This document shows, in pieces, positions 55,154-63,706 of a stretch of 64,000 bases of DNA. A program made the translations under genes and the position numbers. The notes under the pieces are model-generated. The model was not told where the DNA came from. It was given only the letters and a program-made list of their open reading frames with translations, and did not search any database. Source of the stretch: WHTX01 sp038255145 (lineage in GTDB: Bacteria > Actinomycetota > Acidimicrobiia > Acidimicrobiales > CAIXPF01); contig JBBSLP010000026.1 in NCBI GenBank assembly GCA_038255145.1, positions 3,967 through 67,966 on the forward strand. Direction: 5' to 3'. The first letter of the stretch is position 1. Every line of letters starts with the position of its first letter.

Positions 55154-55756
55154 GTGGTGGCGCCGCTCGCCCCTGGACCACGCGACCCCGGACCGCTGAG
55201 GACCGTCCTCGTCGACGACGTCGCCGAGATGCGGGAACTGGTGCGCGCCCTGTTGCGGCGCGACGGGCGGTTCTCGATCGTCGGTGAGGCCGCCAACGGG
55301 CTCGATGCCCTCGAGGTCGTCGCCGACCTCCGCCCCGACCTCGTCGTCCTCGACATCGACATGCCCGTGCTCGACGGCCTGGCCACCGTGCCCCGCATCC
55401 GCGAGCTGTCACCCGAGACCCGCATCGTGATGCTGTCGGGGTACGCCGTCGACGAGATGGAACCACCCTCCCTGGCCGCCGGTGCCGTCGGCTACGTGCG
55501 CAAGGGCGCCGACATCGCCTCGCTCCCCTCGCAGCTCCACGCCCTGGCCTCGTTGCTGGTGACCGCTGCGCTCGTCGGCACCAGCGTCCGGGTCAGCGTG
55601 TCCGACGACGCGGCCGGGATGCGTCCGACCGACCCCCAGGCGGACGCCGACCATGATGGCGGCCGGGGCCTGGCCATCGTGGCCCGACTGGCCACCAGTT
55701 GGGGCGTCGACGCCGGCGATCTCGGCAAGACGGTGTGGTTCGAGCTCGAGCTCTGA
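55154..55756 (+). CDS. Response regulator receiver fused to partial RsbW-type ATPase
   Basis: 200 residues. Residues 15-128 are a CheY-like receiver: VLVDDVAEMR (acid pocket), LVVLDIDMP (phospho-Asp), MLSGY and GYVRKG (Lys). From about 135 the sequence switches to the second half of an anti-sigma-type HATPase: TSVRVSVSDDAAG, GGRGLAIVARLATSWGV, GKTVWFELEL. The expected N box (ELVTNAVxHA) reads SLLVTAALVG, so the Mg-chelating Asn is lost and the first half of the ATPase is missing. Probably arose by a deletion joining two genes. Confidence 0.82.
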   Translation: MVAPLAPGPRDPGPLRTVLVDDVAEMRELVRALLRRDGRFSIVGEAANGLDALEVVADLRPDLVVLDIDMPVLDGLATVPRIRELSPETRIVMLSGYAVDEMEPPSLAAGAVGYVRKGADIASLPSQLHALASLLVTAALVGTSVRVSVSDDAAGMRPTDPQADADHDGGRGLAIVARLATSWGVDAGDLGKTVWFELEL

Positions 55757-55790
55757 CCCGACCCGACCCGACCCGACCGGACCCGACCCG
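55755..55790. repeat. Pentanucleotide repeat (GACCC)n
   Basis: GACCC repeated seven times with one CCGG-type variation, starting at the stop codon of the receiver-ATPase gene and filling most of the gap to the convergent kinase. Confidence 0.9.
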
Positions 55791-55813
55791 ATGGCTGGCG
55801 CTGAGCGCCCGGC

Positions 55814-57681
55814 TCACGGGGCCAGGGGAAGGCGCAGGTAGAAGGCGGCCCCACCACCCGGTGCCCGTTGGTGCCAGGCGGCGCCGCCCTGGGCCCGGGC
55901 CAACTCGCGCACGATGAACAGGCCGAGGCCGGTGGCCTCCCGCGTGCCGCCACTGGCGAACTTGGTGAACAGGAGGGGGGCCAAGGCGTCGCTGATCCCG
56001 GGCCCCGAATCTTCCACCACCACCTGGGCGCCACCATCGACCACGGTCACCTCCACGGTGACGGGAGCACCGCCGTAGCGCAGGGCGTTGGTCACGTAGT
56101 TGGTCACCATCTGCTGTACCCGGCCCCGGTCGGCGAGCACGTGCACCGGCCCGGTCACCACTGTCACACCGTCCGCGCCCAGGTCGGTCACCGCCTCGGC
56201 CACCACCGCACCGAGCTCGATGCGGGTGGGGCGCACCTCGAGGGCGCCGGACTCGAGCCGGGCCGCGGCGAACAGGTCGTCGACGAGGCGTCCCAACCGG
56301 TCCCCTCCCCGGGCTGCGGACCCGATCATCTGGCGACGCTCCTCGTCGCCGATGTCGTCCCAGTGGTCGCTCAGGGTGGTGAGGAAGCCCTTGACCACGG
56401 TGACCGGGGTGCGCAGCTCGTGGGCGGTGACGGCCAGCAGTTGGGCGCCGCCGCCGCCGCCGCCGCCTCGAGCTCCTCGAGCAGCTCCTTGCGCTCGGTG
56501 ACGTCCCTGGTGACCTTGGCGAACCCGATCAGCTCGCCGCTCTGGTCCCGCATGGCGGTGATGACCACGCTGGCCCAGAACGTGGAGCCGTCCTTGCGGA
56601 CCCGCCATCCCTCCTCCTCGTAGCGGCCGTCGCGGGTGGCGATCTCCAGCTCGCGCTGGGGGTGGCCGGCAGCGACGTCGTCGGGCAGGTAGAAGATGCT
56701 GAAGTGGCGCCCCATGGCCTCGTCGGCCCGGTAGCCCTTGGCCCGCTGCGCACCCCGGTTCCAGCTGCTGATGCAACCGTCGGGGTCGAGCATGAAGATG
56801 GCGTAGTCCTGCACCCCCTCGATGAGGAGGCGGAAGCGCTCCTCGCTGCGGCGCAGCGCTTCCTCGGCGGCACGGCGGGCGGTGATGTCCTGGGCCTGGA
56901 GGAACAGGTACAGGGGGGTGTGGGCCGAGTCGCGCACGACGGTGACGGTGGACACGACGTAGCGACCGGCCATGGCGTGCTCGGCCACGGCGCTGTCGCG
57001 GGCACCGGCAGCCACCGCGGCGATGGCCCCGGTGAGCTCGGCCAGGCCTGCGGGCTCCTCGGGCTCCTCGGGCTCCTCCGCCAGCACCTCGTACATGGTG
57101 CCCACCAGCCCCGCCGGTCCGGCGCCGGCCAGGGCTTCGAGGGACCGGTTGGCCCGCACGACGCGCCCGGTCAGGGTGAGGGTGGCCATGCCGATGGCGG
57201 CCTGGTCGAACGCGGCCCGGAACCGCTCGAGGTGCTCATCGAGGACGCCACCGGCGCCACCGACGTCTGCGGCGTCGGTGGGGGGTGCTGGCGGTGCCGG
57301 CGGTGCCGCTCCCCCGGCCACGACGGCCAGGCGGTCGGCGAGCTGGTCGATGGGCAGGGACTTCTCGATGAACTCCGCGGCACCCAGGGCCCGGGCCCGT
57401 TCGGCCAGACCGTGTTCCTCGAAGCCCGAGAACATCACCACCAGGGTGTCGGGCACGGCCTCCCGCACCGCCACCAGGGCATCGAGGCCGTCGACGTCGG
57501 GCATGGACACGTCGAGCAGGAGCACATCGGGGTGCAGCTCGATGGCCAGGGCGATGGCCTCGGCACCCGTGGCGCCCTCGCCGAGCACGGTGAAGCCACC
57601 GGCCAGGCGCAGGCGCATGCGCACCAGCGCCCGCACGTCGACGGCGTCGTCGACGAGCACGATGGTGATCGGATCCGCCAC
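55814..57681 (-). pseudogene. Hybrid sensor kinase (REC-PAS-PAS-HisKA-HATPase), frameshifted
   Basis: A complete kinase is readable only across two frames. Frame one from GTG 57681 gives a receiver (TIVLVDDAVDVR, LLLDVSMPD, MFSGFEE), two PAS domains (FDQAAIGMATLTLTG; YAIFMLDPDGCISSWNRGA) up to VTRDVTERKELLEELEAAAA; frame two continues QLLAVTAHELRTPV (phospho-His), VTNYVTNALRYGG (N box), EDSGPGIS and GLGLFIVREL. The switch lies in seven GCC repeats at 56447-56467 and needs a one-base insertion or two-base deletion to repair. Sequencing error in a GC-rich tract or real inactivation are both possible. Confidence 0.85.
56447..56467. repeat. Seven GCC triplets at the kinase frameshift
   Basis: Seven perfect GCC units coincide with the point where the kinase changes frame. 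Slippage by whole units would keep the frame, so the indel is a separate event or an error. Confidence 0.9.
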
Positions 57682-57811
57682 GGGCGCAGCGTAGGTGTTC
57701 CACCAGGAGACATCGACGGCATCGGCGCAGCCGAGCTGGTCAGGGTCAGACGGCGATCGGTCAGGGGGGCCTGCGATCCGTGGGCCGGCCGATGTCGGTA
57801 GGGGGTGACGC

Positions 57812-58046
57812 ATGGGCAGCGTCGAGTTGGAACGGGCGATGGACCTCCGGCGCGGGATGTGGCCCGACAAGGAGGAACCCACCATCGAGGACTTCCGTCA
57901 GGCGTACGAGTACTTCGGCGCCCAGTTCGCCGTACCCGGGGACGTGACCGCCGAGTTTCAGCTACGCCGGGTTGCCCTTCGACAAGGTCGAGGAGAGCTA
58001 CAAGCTCTTCTCCAAGGAGGTGCTCCCCGCCCTCAAGGAGCTGTGA
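57812..58046 (+). pseudogene. Luciferase-like monooxygenase C-terminal remnant
   Basis: Starts MGSVELERAMDLRRG, then EDFRQAYEYFGAQFAVPGDVTAEF, and after a one-base shift (extra T in TTT, 57956-57958) continues FSYAGLPFDKVEESYKLFSKEVLPALKEL and stops at 58046. The last part is the usual C-terminus of F420/flavin luciferase-family oxidoreductases. The N-terminal 300 residues and about 20 residues after GDVTAE are missing. Followed by a strong terminator, suggesting it was once the end of an expressed gene. Confidence 0.65.
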
Positions 58047-58052
58047 CGTCGC

Positions 58053-58087
58053 CGTCGGGCACCGCCCTGTGTGGGCGGTGCCCGACG
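58053..58087 (+). terminator. Perfect 15-bp terminator hairpin
   Basis: CGTCGGGCACCGCCC, loop TGTGT, and its exact complement, starting 6 bases after the stop of the luciferase remnant. Confidence 0.8.
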
Positions 58088-58122
58088 CAGGGAGGCATCC
58101 TGCGCCCTGACGCCGGGCGTCG

Positions 58123-58128
58123 TACCTT
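58123..58128 (+). promoter_or_regulatory. -10 box TACCTT for the pterin operon
   Basis: TACCTT 50 bases before ATG 58179, downstream of the terminator; AGGGAGGG at 58165-58172 is the ribosome site. Confidence 0.35.
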
Positions 58129-58178
58129 GGTCCCCGGCCCTGGCGTCGCCGAGGTGGGGCCACCAGGGAGGGTTCGCC

Positions 58179-58988
58179 ATGGACGTGCTGACCACGCGGA
58201 GGTTCGAGTTCTCCGCCGCCCACCGCTACTGGAACCCCGACTGGGACGAGGCCACCAACCTGGCCACGTTCGGCAAGTGCACGAACGAGTTCGGCCACGG
58301 GCACAACTACGTGCTCGAGGTGACCGTGGCCGGCGAGGTCGACCAGGTCACGGGCATGGTCATCAACCTGACCGACCTCAAGGCCGTGGTGAACCGGGTG
58401 CTGGAGGGCTTCGACCACAAGCACCTCAACGTGGACACCCCCCACTTCACCGACCGCCAGCCGACCACGGAGAACCTGGTCATGGTGTTGTGGGCCGAGA
58501 TCGTGCCCGCGCTCCCCGAGGGTGTGCGCCTCCACCACCTGCGCCTGTACGAGACGAAGGACATCTTCGCCGACTTCGACGGGGGCTCGACGGCCGCCTT
58601 CAGCCGGGCCTACGGCTTCTCGGCTGCGCACCGCCTAAACAGCCCCAAGCTCACGCCGGAGGAGAACGCCGAGGTCTTCGGCAAGTGCAACAACGCCGCC
58701 GGCCACGGCCACGACTACCGGGTCGAGGTCACCGTGGCCGGCCCCGTGGACGCGGCGTCGGGCATGGTCATGAACCTGGTCGACCTCGACGGGGCCGTCG
58801 CTCCCCTGCTCGGTGAGCTCGACCACACCCACCTCGACCGCCAACACCTGCACTTCGCCGAGCGGCCCTCCACCGGCGAGAACATCGTGGCCTACCTGTG
58901 GGAACGACTGAGCACCCCCCTGGGCGACCGGTTGCGCCGGGTCAAGCTGTGGGAGACGGCCAACAACACCTTCGAGCTGGCCCGATGA
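58179..58988 (+). CDS. Tandem 6-pyruvoyl-tetrahydropterin synthase (two PTPS domains)
   Basis: 269 residues made of two PTPS domains (about 1-135 and 140-269). Each has the zinc His motifs and catalytic residues: FSAAHRYW, GKCTNEFGHGHNY, FDHKHLN in the first; FSAAHRLN, GKCNNAAGHGHDY, LDHTHLD in the second. Both contain Cys-x5-His-Gly-His, the PTPS-II spacing of biopterin-type enzymes, not the Cys-x3-HGH of QueD. The reaction would turn dihydroneopterin triphosphate into 6-pyruvoyl-tetrahydropterin. Its stop overlaps the folE start (ATGA). Confidence 0.88.
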   Translation: MDVLTTRRFEFSAAHRYWNPDWDEATNLATFGKCTNEFGHGHNYVLEVTVAGEVDQVTGMVINLTDLKAVVNRVLEGFDHKHLNVDTPHFTDRQPTTENLVMVLWAEIVPALPEGVRLHHLRLYETKDIFADFDGGSTAAFSRAYGFSAAHRLNSPKLTPEENAEVFGKCNNAAGHGHDYRVEVTVAGPVDAASGMVMNLVDLDGAVAPLLGELDHTHLDRQHLHFAERPSTGENIVAYLWERLSTPLGDRLRRVKLWETANNTFELAR

Positions 58989-59608
58989 CCGCGGTGAGCG
59001 ACGGCCTGCCCGAAGCGCTGGGGACCGACGACGACGTGGTCGTCCGCTCCCCCATCGAGGAGGGCGTGCACCAGATCCTCCTCGAGATCGGTGAGGACCC
59101 CAGCCGTGAGGGGCTGCGGGACACCCCGGCCCGGGTGGCCCGGGCCTACGCCGAGCTGACCGCCGGCTACACGGTGGACCCGGTGAAGCTCGTCAACGAC
59201 GCCATCTTCACCGTGGACTACGACGAGATGGTCGTGGTCACCGACATCGACTTCTACAGCCTGTGCGAACACCACCTGCTGCCGTTCTACGGGCGGGCCC
59301 ACGTGGCCTACATGCCCCAGGGCCGGGTGATCGGGCTGTCCAAGATCCCCCGGATCGTGGACATGTTCGCCCGCCGCCTGCAGGTCCAGGAGCGGATGAC
59401 GGTGGAGATCGCCGACCTGCTCGAGGGGGCTGTGGACCCCGCCGGGGTGGCCGTGGTCGTCGAGGGCGTGCACCTGTGCTCGGTCATGCGGGGCGTGCGC
59501 AAGGAGAACTCGCGCATGGTCACGAGCGCCATGCGGGGCGCCTTCCGTCACGACGAGAAGACCCGGTCCGAGTTCCTGGGCCTCATCCAGGGCAAGGGCC
59601 GGCTGTGA
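58985..59608 (+). CDS. folE: GTP cyclohydrolase I
   Basis: 207 residues, usual length. Makes 7,8-dihydroneopterin triphosphate from GTP. Zinc ligands and active site are intact: SLCEHHLLPFYG, HVAYMPQGRVIGLSKIPRIVDMFARRLQVQERMT, and HLCSVMRGVRK. ATG 58985 overlaps the PTPS stop by 4 bases and its own stop overlaps the next GTG, so the three genes are coupled. Confidence 0.96.
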   Translation: MTAVSDGLPEALGTDDDVVVRSPIEEGVHQILLEIGEDPSREGLRDTPARVARAYAELTAGYTVDPVKLVNDAIFTVDYDEMVVVTDIDFYSLCEHHLLPFYGRAHVAYMPQGRVIGLSKIPRIVDMFARRLQVQERMTVEIADLLEGAVDPAGVAVVVEGVHLCSVMRGVRKENSRMVTSAMRGAFRHDEKTRSEFLGLIQGKGRL

Positions 59609-60321
59609 GCGCCCCGTCAGGCCGGGTCGTGGTCGTCACCGGGGCCGGGCGGGGCATCGGCAGGGCCGTGGCCGCCGACCTGGTCGCGGGCGGCGACGAC
59701 GTCACCCTGGCCGCCCGCTCCCTCGACGAGGTCGGGGCCGTGGCCGCCGAGCTGACCTCCGCCGGGGGCAGGGCCCACGCCGTGGTGTGCGACGTCACCG
59801 ACGAGGCCCAGGTCGCCACGCTGGTGGAGGGGGCGGCCGCACGCGGTGGTGGGCGCATCGACGTGCTGGTGTGCTGTGCCGGGGTGGCCCACGTGGCCCC
59901 CTTCACCGAGCTGAGCCGCCAGCAGTGGGACGAGAGCCTCGGTTCCACCCTGACGGGCACGTTCCTGTGCTGTCGGGCCGCGGTGGGCCACATGGGCGCG
60001 GGTGGGTTGATCGTGGTGCTGTCCTCCATCGCCGGGCGGACGGGGTTCCCGGGCTGGTCGGCGTACTCGGCGGCCAAGTTCGGGCTGCAGGGTTTCAGCG
60101 AGGCCATCCGGGCCGAGCTGCGGCCCCGGGGCATCCGGGTGACCTCGGTGTTGTCGGGAGCGGTGGACACCGCCCTTTGGGCCGGGGTGCCCGGGGAGTG
60201 GGACCGCTCCGGCATGCTCGTCGCCGCCGACGTGGCCCGGGCCGTGCGCCACGTGGTCGACCAGCCGGCCCACGTCTCGGTGGACGAGGTCGTCATCGGC
60301 CACGTCGTCGGCGCCCTCTGA
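59605..60321 (+). CDS. SDR oxidoreductase, possible sepiapterin reductase
   Basis: 238 residues. TGAGRGIG binds NADP, CCAGVAH replaces the usual NNAG, SSIAGRTGFPGWSAYSAAKFG gives the catalytic Ser, Tyr and Lys. The fit to a specific substrate cannot be read from the sequence, but the GTG start overlaps the folE stop by 4 bases (GTGA) and the upstream pair makes 6-pyruvoyl-tetrahydropterin, the substrate of sepiapterin reductase. On that context it may finish tetrahydrobiopterin. Confidence 0.85.
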   Translation: MSAPSGRVVVVTGAGRGIGRAVAADLVAGGDDVTLAARSLDEVGAVAAELTSAGGRAHAVVCDVTDEAQVATLVEGAAARGGGRIDVLVCCAGVAHVAPFTELSRQQWDESLGSTLTGTFLCCRAAVGHMGAGGLIVVLSSIAGRTGFPGWSAYSAAKFGLQGFSEAIRAELRPRGIRVTSVLSGAVDTALWAGVPGEWDRSGMLVAADVARAVRHVVDQPAHVSVDEVVIGHVVGAL

Positions 60322-60388
60322 GGCGTCCCCCGGCTACGGTCCCCGGCCGGGGGCCGGCAGGGGAGCCGGTACGAGCGGGGGGACATCC

Positions 60389-61528
60389 ATGGGACCGTTG
60401 ACCGGGTTGAAGATCGTCGAACTGTTCTGCATCGGGCCCGGGCCCTTTGCGGGGATGCTGCTGTCGGACATGGGAGCCGACGTGATCCTGGTGGACCGCA
60501 TGGAAGAGATGGATCTGGGCTACCCCGACCACCCGCACCGCTTCCTGTACCGCAACCGACGTTCGGTGCGGGTCGACCTGAAGGACGCCGGGGGCGTCGA
60601 GGCCGTGTTGAAGCTGGTGGAGGAGGCCGACGGGCTGATCGAGGGCTTCCGCCCCGGGGTGGCCGAGCGCATGGGCCTGGGGCCCGACGTGTGCCTGGCC
60701 CGCAACCCCAAGCTCGTGTACGGGCGGATGACGGGGTGGGGCCAGGAGGGTCCGCTGGCCCAGCGGGCCGGGTTCGACGCCAACTTCCTGTCGGTGACGG
60801 GGGCGCTGTGGGCCATCGGCGAGGAGGACCGGCCCCCGGTGCCGCCGCTGATCCTGGCCGGTGACCTCGGCGGCGGTGGGGTGTTCCTGGCCATGGGCAT
60901 GATCGCCGCCATGTTCGAGGCGTCACGCTCGGGCCAGGGCCAGGTGGTCGACGCGGCCATCACCGACGGCGCCCTCAACCTGATGGCCTACGTGTACGGC
61001 AACCTCGAGGGTGGCACCTGGGTGAACAAGCGCCAATCGAACCTCGTCGACGGTGGGGATTGGCGCTATGGCACGTACCGCTGCGCCGATGACAAGTTCG
61101 TGTCAACGGCGCTGTTGCAAGGCAAGTTCCTGAGGAACATGGTGCAGAAGAGCGGCGTGGACCTGTCCGATCTGGGCGATCCCCAGGACCGGGCCAACTG
61201 GCCGGCGTACCGGGCCCGGGTCGGTGAGGTCTTCGCCACCAAGAGCCGCGACGAGTGGGCGGCCATCTTCGACGGCCCCGACGACACGGTGATGCCCGTG
61301 TTGGACCTGCTCGAGGCGCCCGAGCACCCCCAGAACGTGGAACGGCAGGCGTTCGTCGAGCTCGACGGCACCGTCCAGCCCGCGCCGGCGCCACGCTTCA
61401 GCCGCACCCCGTCCGAACTGCGCCGCGTCGGCCCCCGCCCCGGCCAGGGTGGGGACGAGGCGATGACCGAATGGGGTTTCACCAGCGACGACATCGCGGC
61501 TCTGCGGGCCGGCGGCTCCATCGGCTGA
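60389..61528 (+). CDS. Alpha-methylacyl-CoA racemase-like family III CoA enzyme
   Basis: 379 residues. GPLTGLKIVELFCIGPGPFAGMLLSDMGADVI opens the family; RNRRSVRVDLKDAGG and RMTGWGQEGPLAQRAGFDANFLSVTGALWAIG are typical of alpha-methylacyl-CoA racemase, as is LAGDLGGGGVFLAMGMIAAMFEASRSGQGQVVDAA with its catalytic Asp. It would invert the 2-methyl centre of branched acyl-CoA. TACGGT at 60335-60340 may be the -10. GAGCGGGGGG (60373-60382) precedes the ATG. Confidence 0.9.
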   Translation: MGPLTGLKIVELFCIGPGPFAGMLLSDMGADVILVDRMEEMDLGYPDHPHRFLYRNRRSVRVDLKDAGGVEAVLKLVEEADGLIEGFRPGVAERMGLGPDVCLARNPKLVYGRMTGWGQEGPLAQRAGFDANFLSVTGALWAIGEEDRPPVPPLILAGDLGGGGVFLAMGMIAAMFEASRSGQGQVVDAAITDGALNLMAYVYGNLEGGTWVNKRQSNLVDGGDWRYGTYRCADDKFVSTALLQGKFLRNMVQKSGVDLSDLGDPQDRANWPAYRARVGEVFATKSRDEWAAIFDGPDDTVMPVLDLLEAPEHPQNVERQAFVELDGTVQPAPAPRFSRTPSELRRVGPRPGQGGDEAMTEWGFTSDDIAALRAGGSIG

Positions 61529-61614
61529 CGCCGGGCGGGGCGGCGTTGACGGTCCCCCATGCCCTCGATCGGGTAGATCCTGAAGCTTTCGGACAAATCC
61601 GTCGATAACACCGT

Positions 61615-62634
61615 GTGGCCCCTCCGCCGGACTCCGTTGACATCGCGGGAGCGCGGCGGGCGCCGCTCTCCGACCTCGAGCGGCTCGTCCGTCCCCTGCT
61701 GGAGCTGACCCAGCGCCTCACCGGCCTGGAGTCGACCTTCCTGACCCAGGTGGACTGCGCGGCGCACCAGCAGACGGTGTCCTTCGCCCTCAACGTCGGC
61801 GAGCCCCTGGCGGTGGAGGGGGCCACGGTCCCGTGGAACGAATCCTTGTGCCGGTGGGCCTTCCTGACCGGTACCGCGCCGACCATGGACGTCCCCGCCG
61901 CCTTTCCCGACACCATCGGTGCGGCCACCGGCCTGCAGACGTTCGTGGCCGTGCCCGTGCTCGGCGCCCAGGAGCAGCTGCTGGGCTGCGTGTGCGGCGC
62001 CAGCCGCCGGGTCGTCTCGGTGAGCGGGTCGGCCATGGACATGCTCGTGCTCGTGGCCGCGGCTGTGGCCAGCCAGGTCGAGCTGGCCAGCACGGCGGGC
62101 GCCGAACGGCGCCGGGCCGAGCAGTTCGAGGAGCTGGCGCTGATCGACTCGCTCACCGGGTTGGAGAACCACCGGGCGTTCACGGCCCGCTTCGAGGCCG
62201 AGCTGGCCCAATCGGGCCGCCACGGGTACCCCTTGGCCCTGGTGCTGCTCGACGTCGACCACTTCAAGGCCATCAACGACACCTTCGGCCACCCCGGCGG
62301 CGACGAGGTGTTGCGCGCCGTGGCCGCGTCCCTGGTCAGGGAGTCGCGAGCGGCCGACGTGCCCGCCCGCGTCGGCGGTGACGAGTTCGCGCTCACCCTC
62401 CCCTACGCCGACAGCGCCGGGGCCGCCCAGCTGGCCGACCGCATCAGCACGTCCATCGTGCGGACCACGGCCCAGCTCGGCATGCCGGCCACGGTGAGCA
62501 TCGGCATCAGCGCCAGCGACACCACCCCCCGCCCGTCCATCGCCACCGCCGCCGACAAGGCGCTCTACCTCAGCAAGCAGCGGGGCCGGAACCGAGCCGA
62601 GACCTGGGACGACCCCCCGACGGCGGACGACTGA
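61615..62634 (+). CDS. GAF-GGDEF diguanylate cyclase
   Basis: 339 residues, no membrane segment. An N-terminal GAF domain (LTGLESTFLTQVD, ESLCRWAFLTG, TFVAVPVLGAQEQLLGCVCG) precedes a GGDEF domain with DSLTGLENHRAF, DVDHFKAINDTFGHPGGDEVL and an intact RVGGDEFAL active site; the end has SIGISASD and ADKALYLSKQRGRNR. It should make c-di-GMP in response to a small ligand. The 60 bases before the GTG start are AT-richer and probably contain the promoter. Confidence 0.92.
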   Translation: MAPPPDSVDIAGARRAPLSDLERLVRPLLELTQRLTGLESTFLTQVDCAAHQQTVSFALNVGEPLAVEGATVPWNESLCRWAFLTGTAPTMDVPAAFPDTIGAATGLQTFVAVPVLGAQEQLLGCVCGASRRVVSVSGSAMDMLVLVAAAVASQVELASTAGAERRRAEQFEELALIDSLTGLENHRAFTARFEAELAQSGRHGYPLALVLLDVDHFKAINDTFGHPGGDEVLRAVAASLVRESRAADVPARVGGDEFALTLPYADSAGAAQLADRISTSIVRTTAQLGMPATVSIGISASDTTPRPSIATAADKALYLSKQRGRNRAETWDDPPTADD

Positions 62635-62665
62635 GGTCCTCCGGGCCTCGGTCCGGCGGAGCAGA

Positions 62666-63565
62666 TCAGGTGTCGAAGCGGTCGAACCACGCGTCGTCAA
62701 CCGTCGGCAGAGATCGCACGCCGATCTCCTTCTCGTGCATCAACTGGCACAGCCGGTCGCCGTCGATGAGGTCCACGGTCGGCGTCGTGGTGGTGGCGGC
62801 TCGCTTGGCCGGTTCCGAGTAGCGGGCCAGGGTGACCAGCACGGCCCGTTCGGCGCCGGCAGCGGCGGCGTCGCGCTGGAAGAGGGCGACCACCTCGCGG
62901 GCGACGGTGCGCGTGGGTTCCCACCGCTTGGCCTGCACAGCCACGGTGGCGGAGAGCACAGGGCTGAGCGGGGCGGTGCCGATGCCGTCGATGCCCTGGT
63001 CGCCCGCGCCCCCGACCCGCCGCAGCTCCAGTCCGTAGGCGCGGAGCACGAACAACACGAGCTCCTCGAACCCTTCGGGGGACAGCCGGTGCAGACGGCC
63101 GAGCAGCTGCTCCTTCCAGCTGGTCACCGCAGGTGCGACAGGTTCGTCCTCCACCTCGTTCGGCGCCTCGCCCTGGCCGGTGTTGGCGTCGTCGTCGTTG
63201 GCCACCCCCGCGGCCCGGCGTCGGGCCCGCACCAGGTAGTCGAGCTCACGGACCCGGGCCTCGCCCTCGGCTGCAGGGAGGGCGAGCACCTCACGACCCA
63301 GGGCGGTGAGGAGGAACAGGCCCCGCTTGGGGCTCTCCAACGCCCCGGCCAGCTTGCAGTACGAGCGTGCCCATTCGGCCCGGTCGACCACCACGGGCTT
63401 CTCGCGCTCGCCGTAGGTGACGGCCAGCGCGTCGTCGGACAGGCCGAGCGCCTCGACCACCCTGGCGGTGATCTCCCGGCCGCTGCCCGAACCACCCAGC
63501 TCGGCCACGGCCCGCAGCGTGGGCAGCATCAGGTCGTGGTAACGGGGCAGATCAGCGGGGGTCAC
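62666..63565 (-). CDS. Mrr-type restriction endonuclease
   Basis: 299 residues. The N-terminal half is an Mrr_N winged helix (YHDLMLPTLRAVAELGG, GREITARVVEALGLSD), followed by an acidic linker and an Mrr_cat domain: SPEGFEELVLFVLRAYG, GAGDQGIDGIG and VAVQAKRW, the Asp...QxK site. Mrr enzymes cut methylated foreign DNA (type IV restriction). GTG 63565 is chosen because the family N-terminus starts at once; 19 upstream in-frame codons look non-coding. It is convergent with the cyclase gene and sits alone, without a methylase. Confidence 0.88.
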   Translation of the reverse strand: MTPADLPRYHDLMLPTLRAVAELGGSGSGREITARVVEALGLSDDALAVTYGEREKPVVVDRAEWARSYCKLAGALESPKRGLFLLTALGREVLALPAAEGEARVRELDYLVRARRRAAGVANDDDANTGQGEAPNEVEDEPVAPAVTSWKEQLLGRLHRLSPEGFEELVLFVLRAYGLELRRVGGAGDQGIDGIGTAPLSPVLSATVAVQAKRWEPTRTVAREVVALFQRDAAAAGAERAVLVTLARYSEPAKRAATTTTPTVDLIDGDRLCQLMHEKEIGVRSLPTVDDAWFDRFDT

Positions 63566-63648
63566 GTGGATGTTCCTATCGGCGTCCTCCGCGACTCGCT
63601 CCCGTCGAGGTCGAGCCAGCACCGATCGTCCGGCGGTGACGGGACGCG

Positions 63649-63679
63649 GAAGGACCCCGCCGAGGGGGCGGGGTCCTTC
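63649..63679 (-). terminator. 13-bp hairpin after the edge gene
   Basis: GAAGGACCCCGCC, loop GAGGG, exact complement; 28 bases beyond the stop at 63707. Confidence 0.75.
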
Positions 63680-63706
63680 TGGGGGCGGAGTGCTCGGCAG
63701 AGTGGG

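Noticed and set aside
55755..55790. (GACCC)n as a promoter or binding array
   Set aside because: It lies between two convergent gene ends, where no promoter is needed; better seen as a simple repeat.
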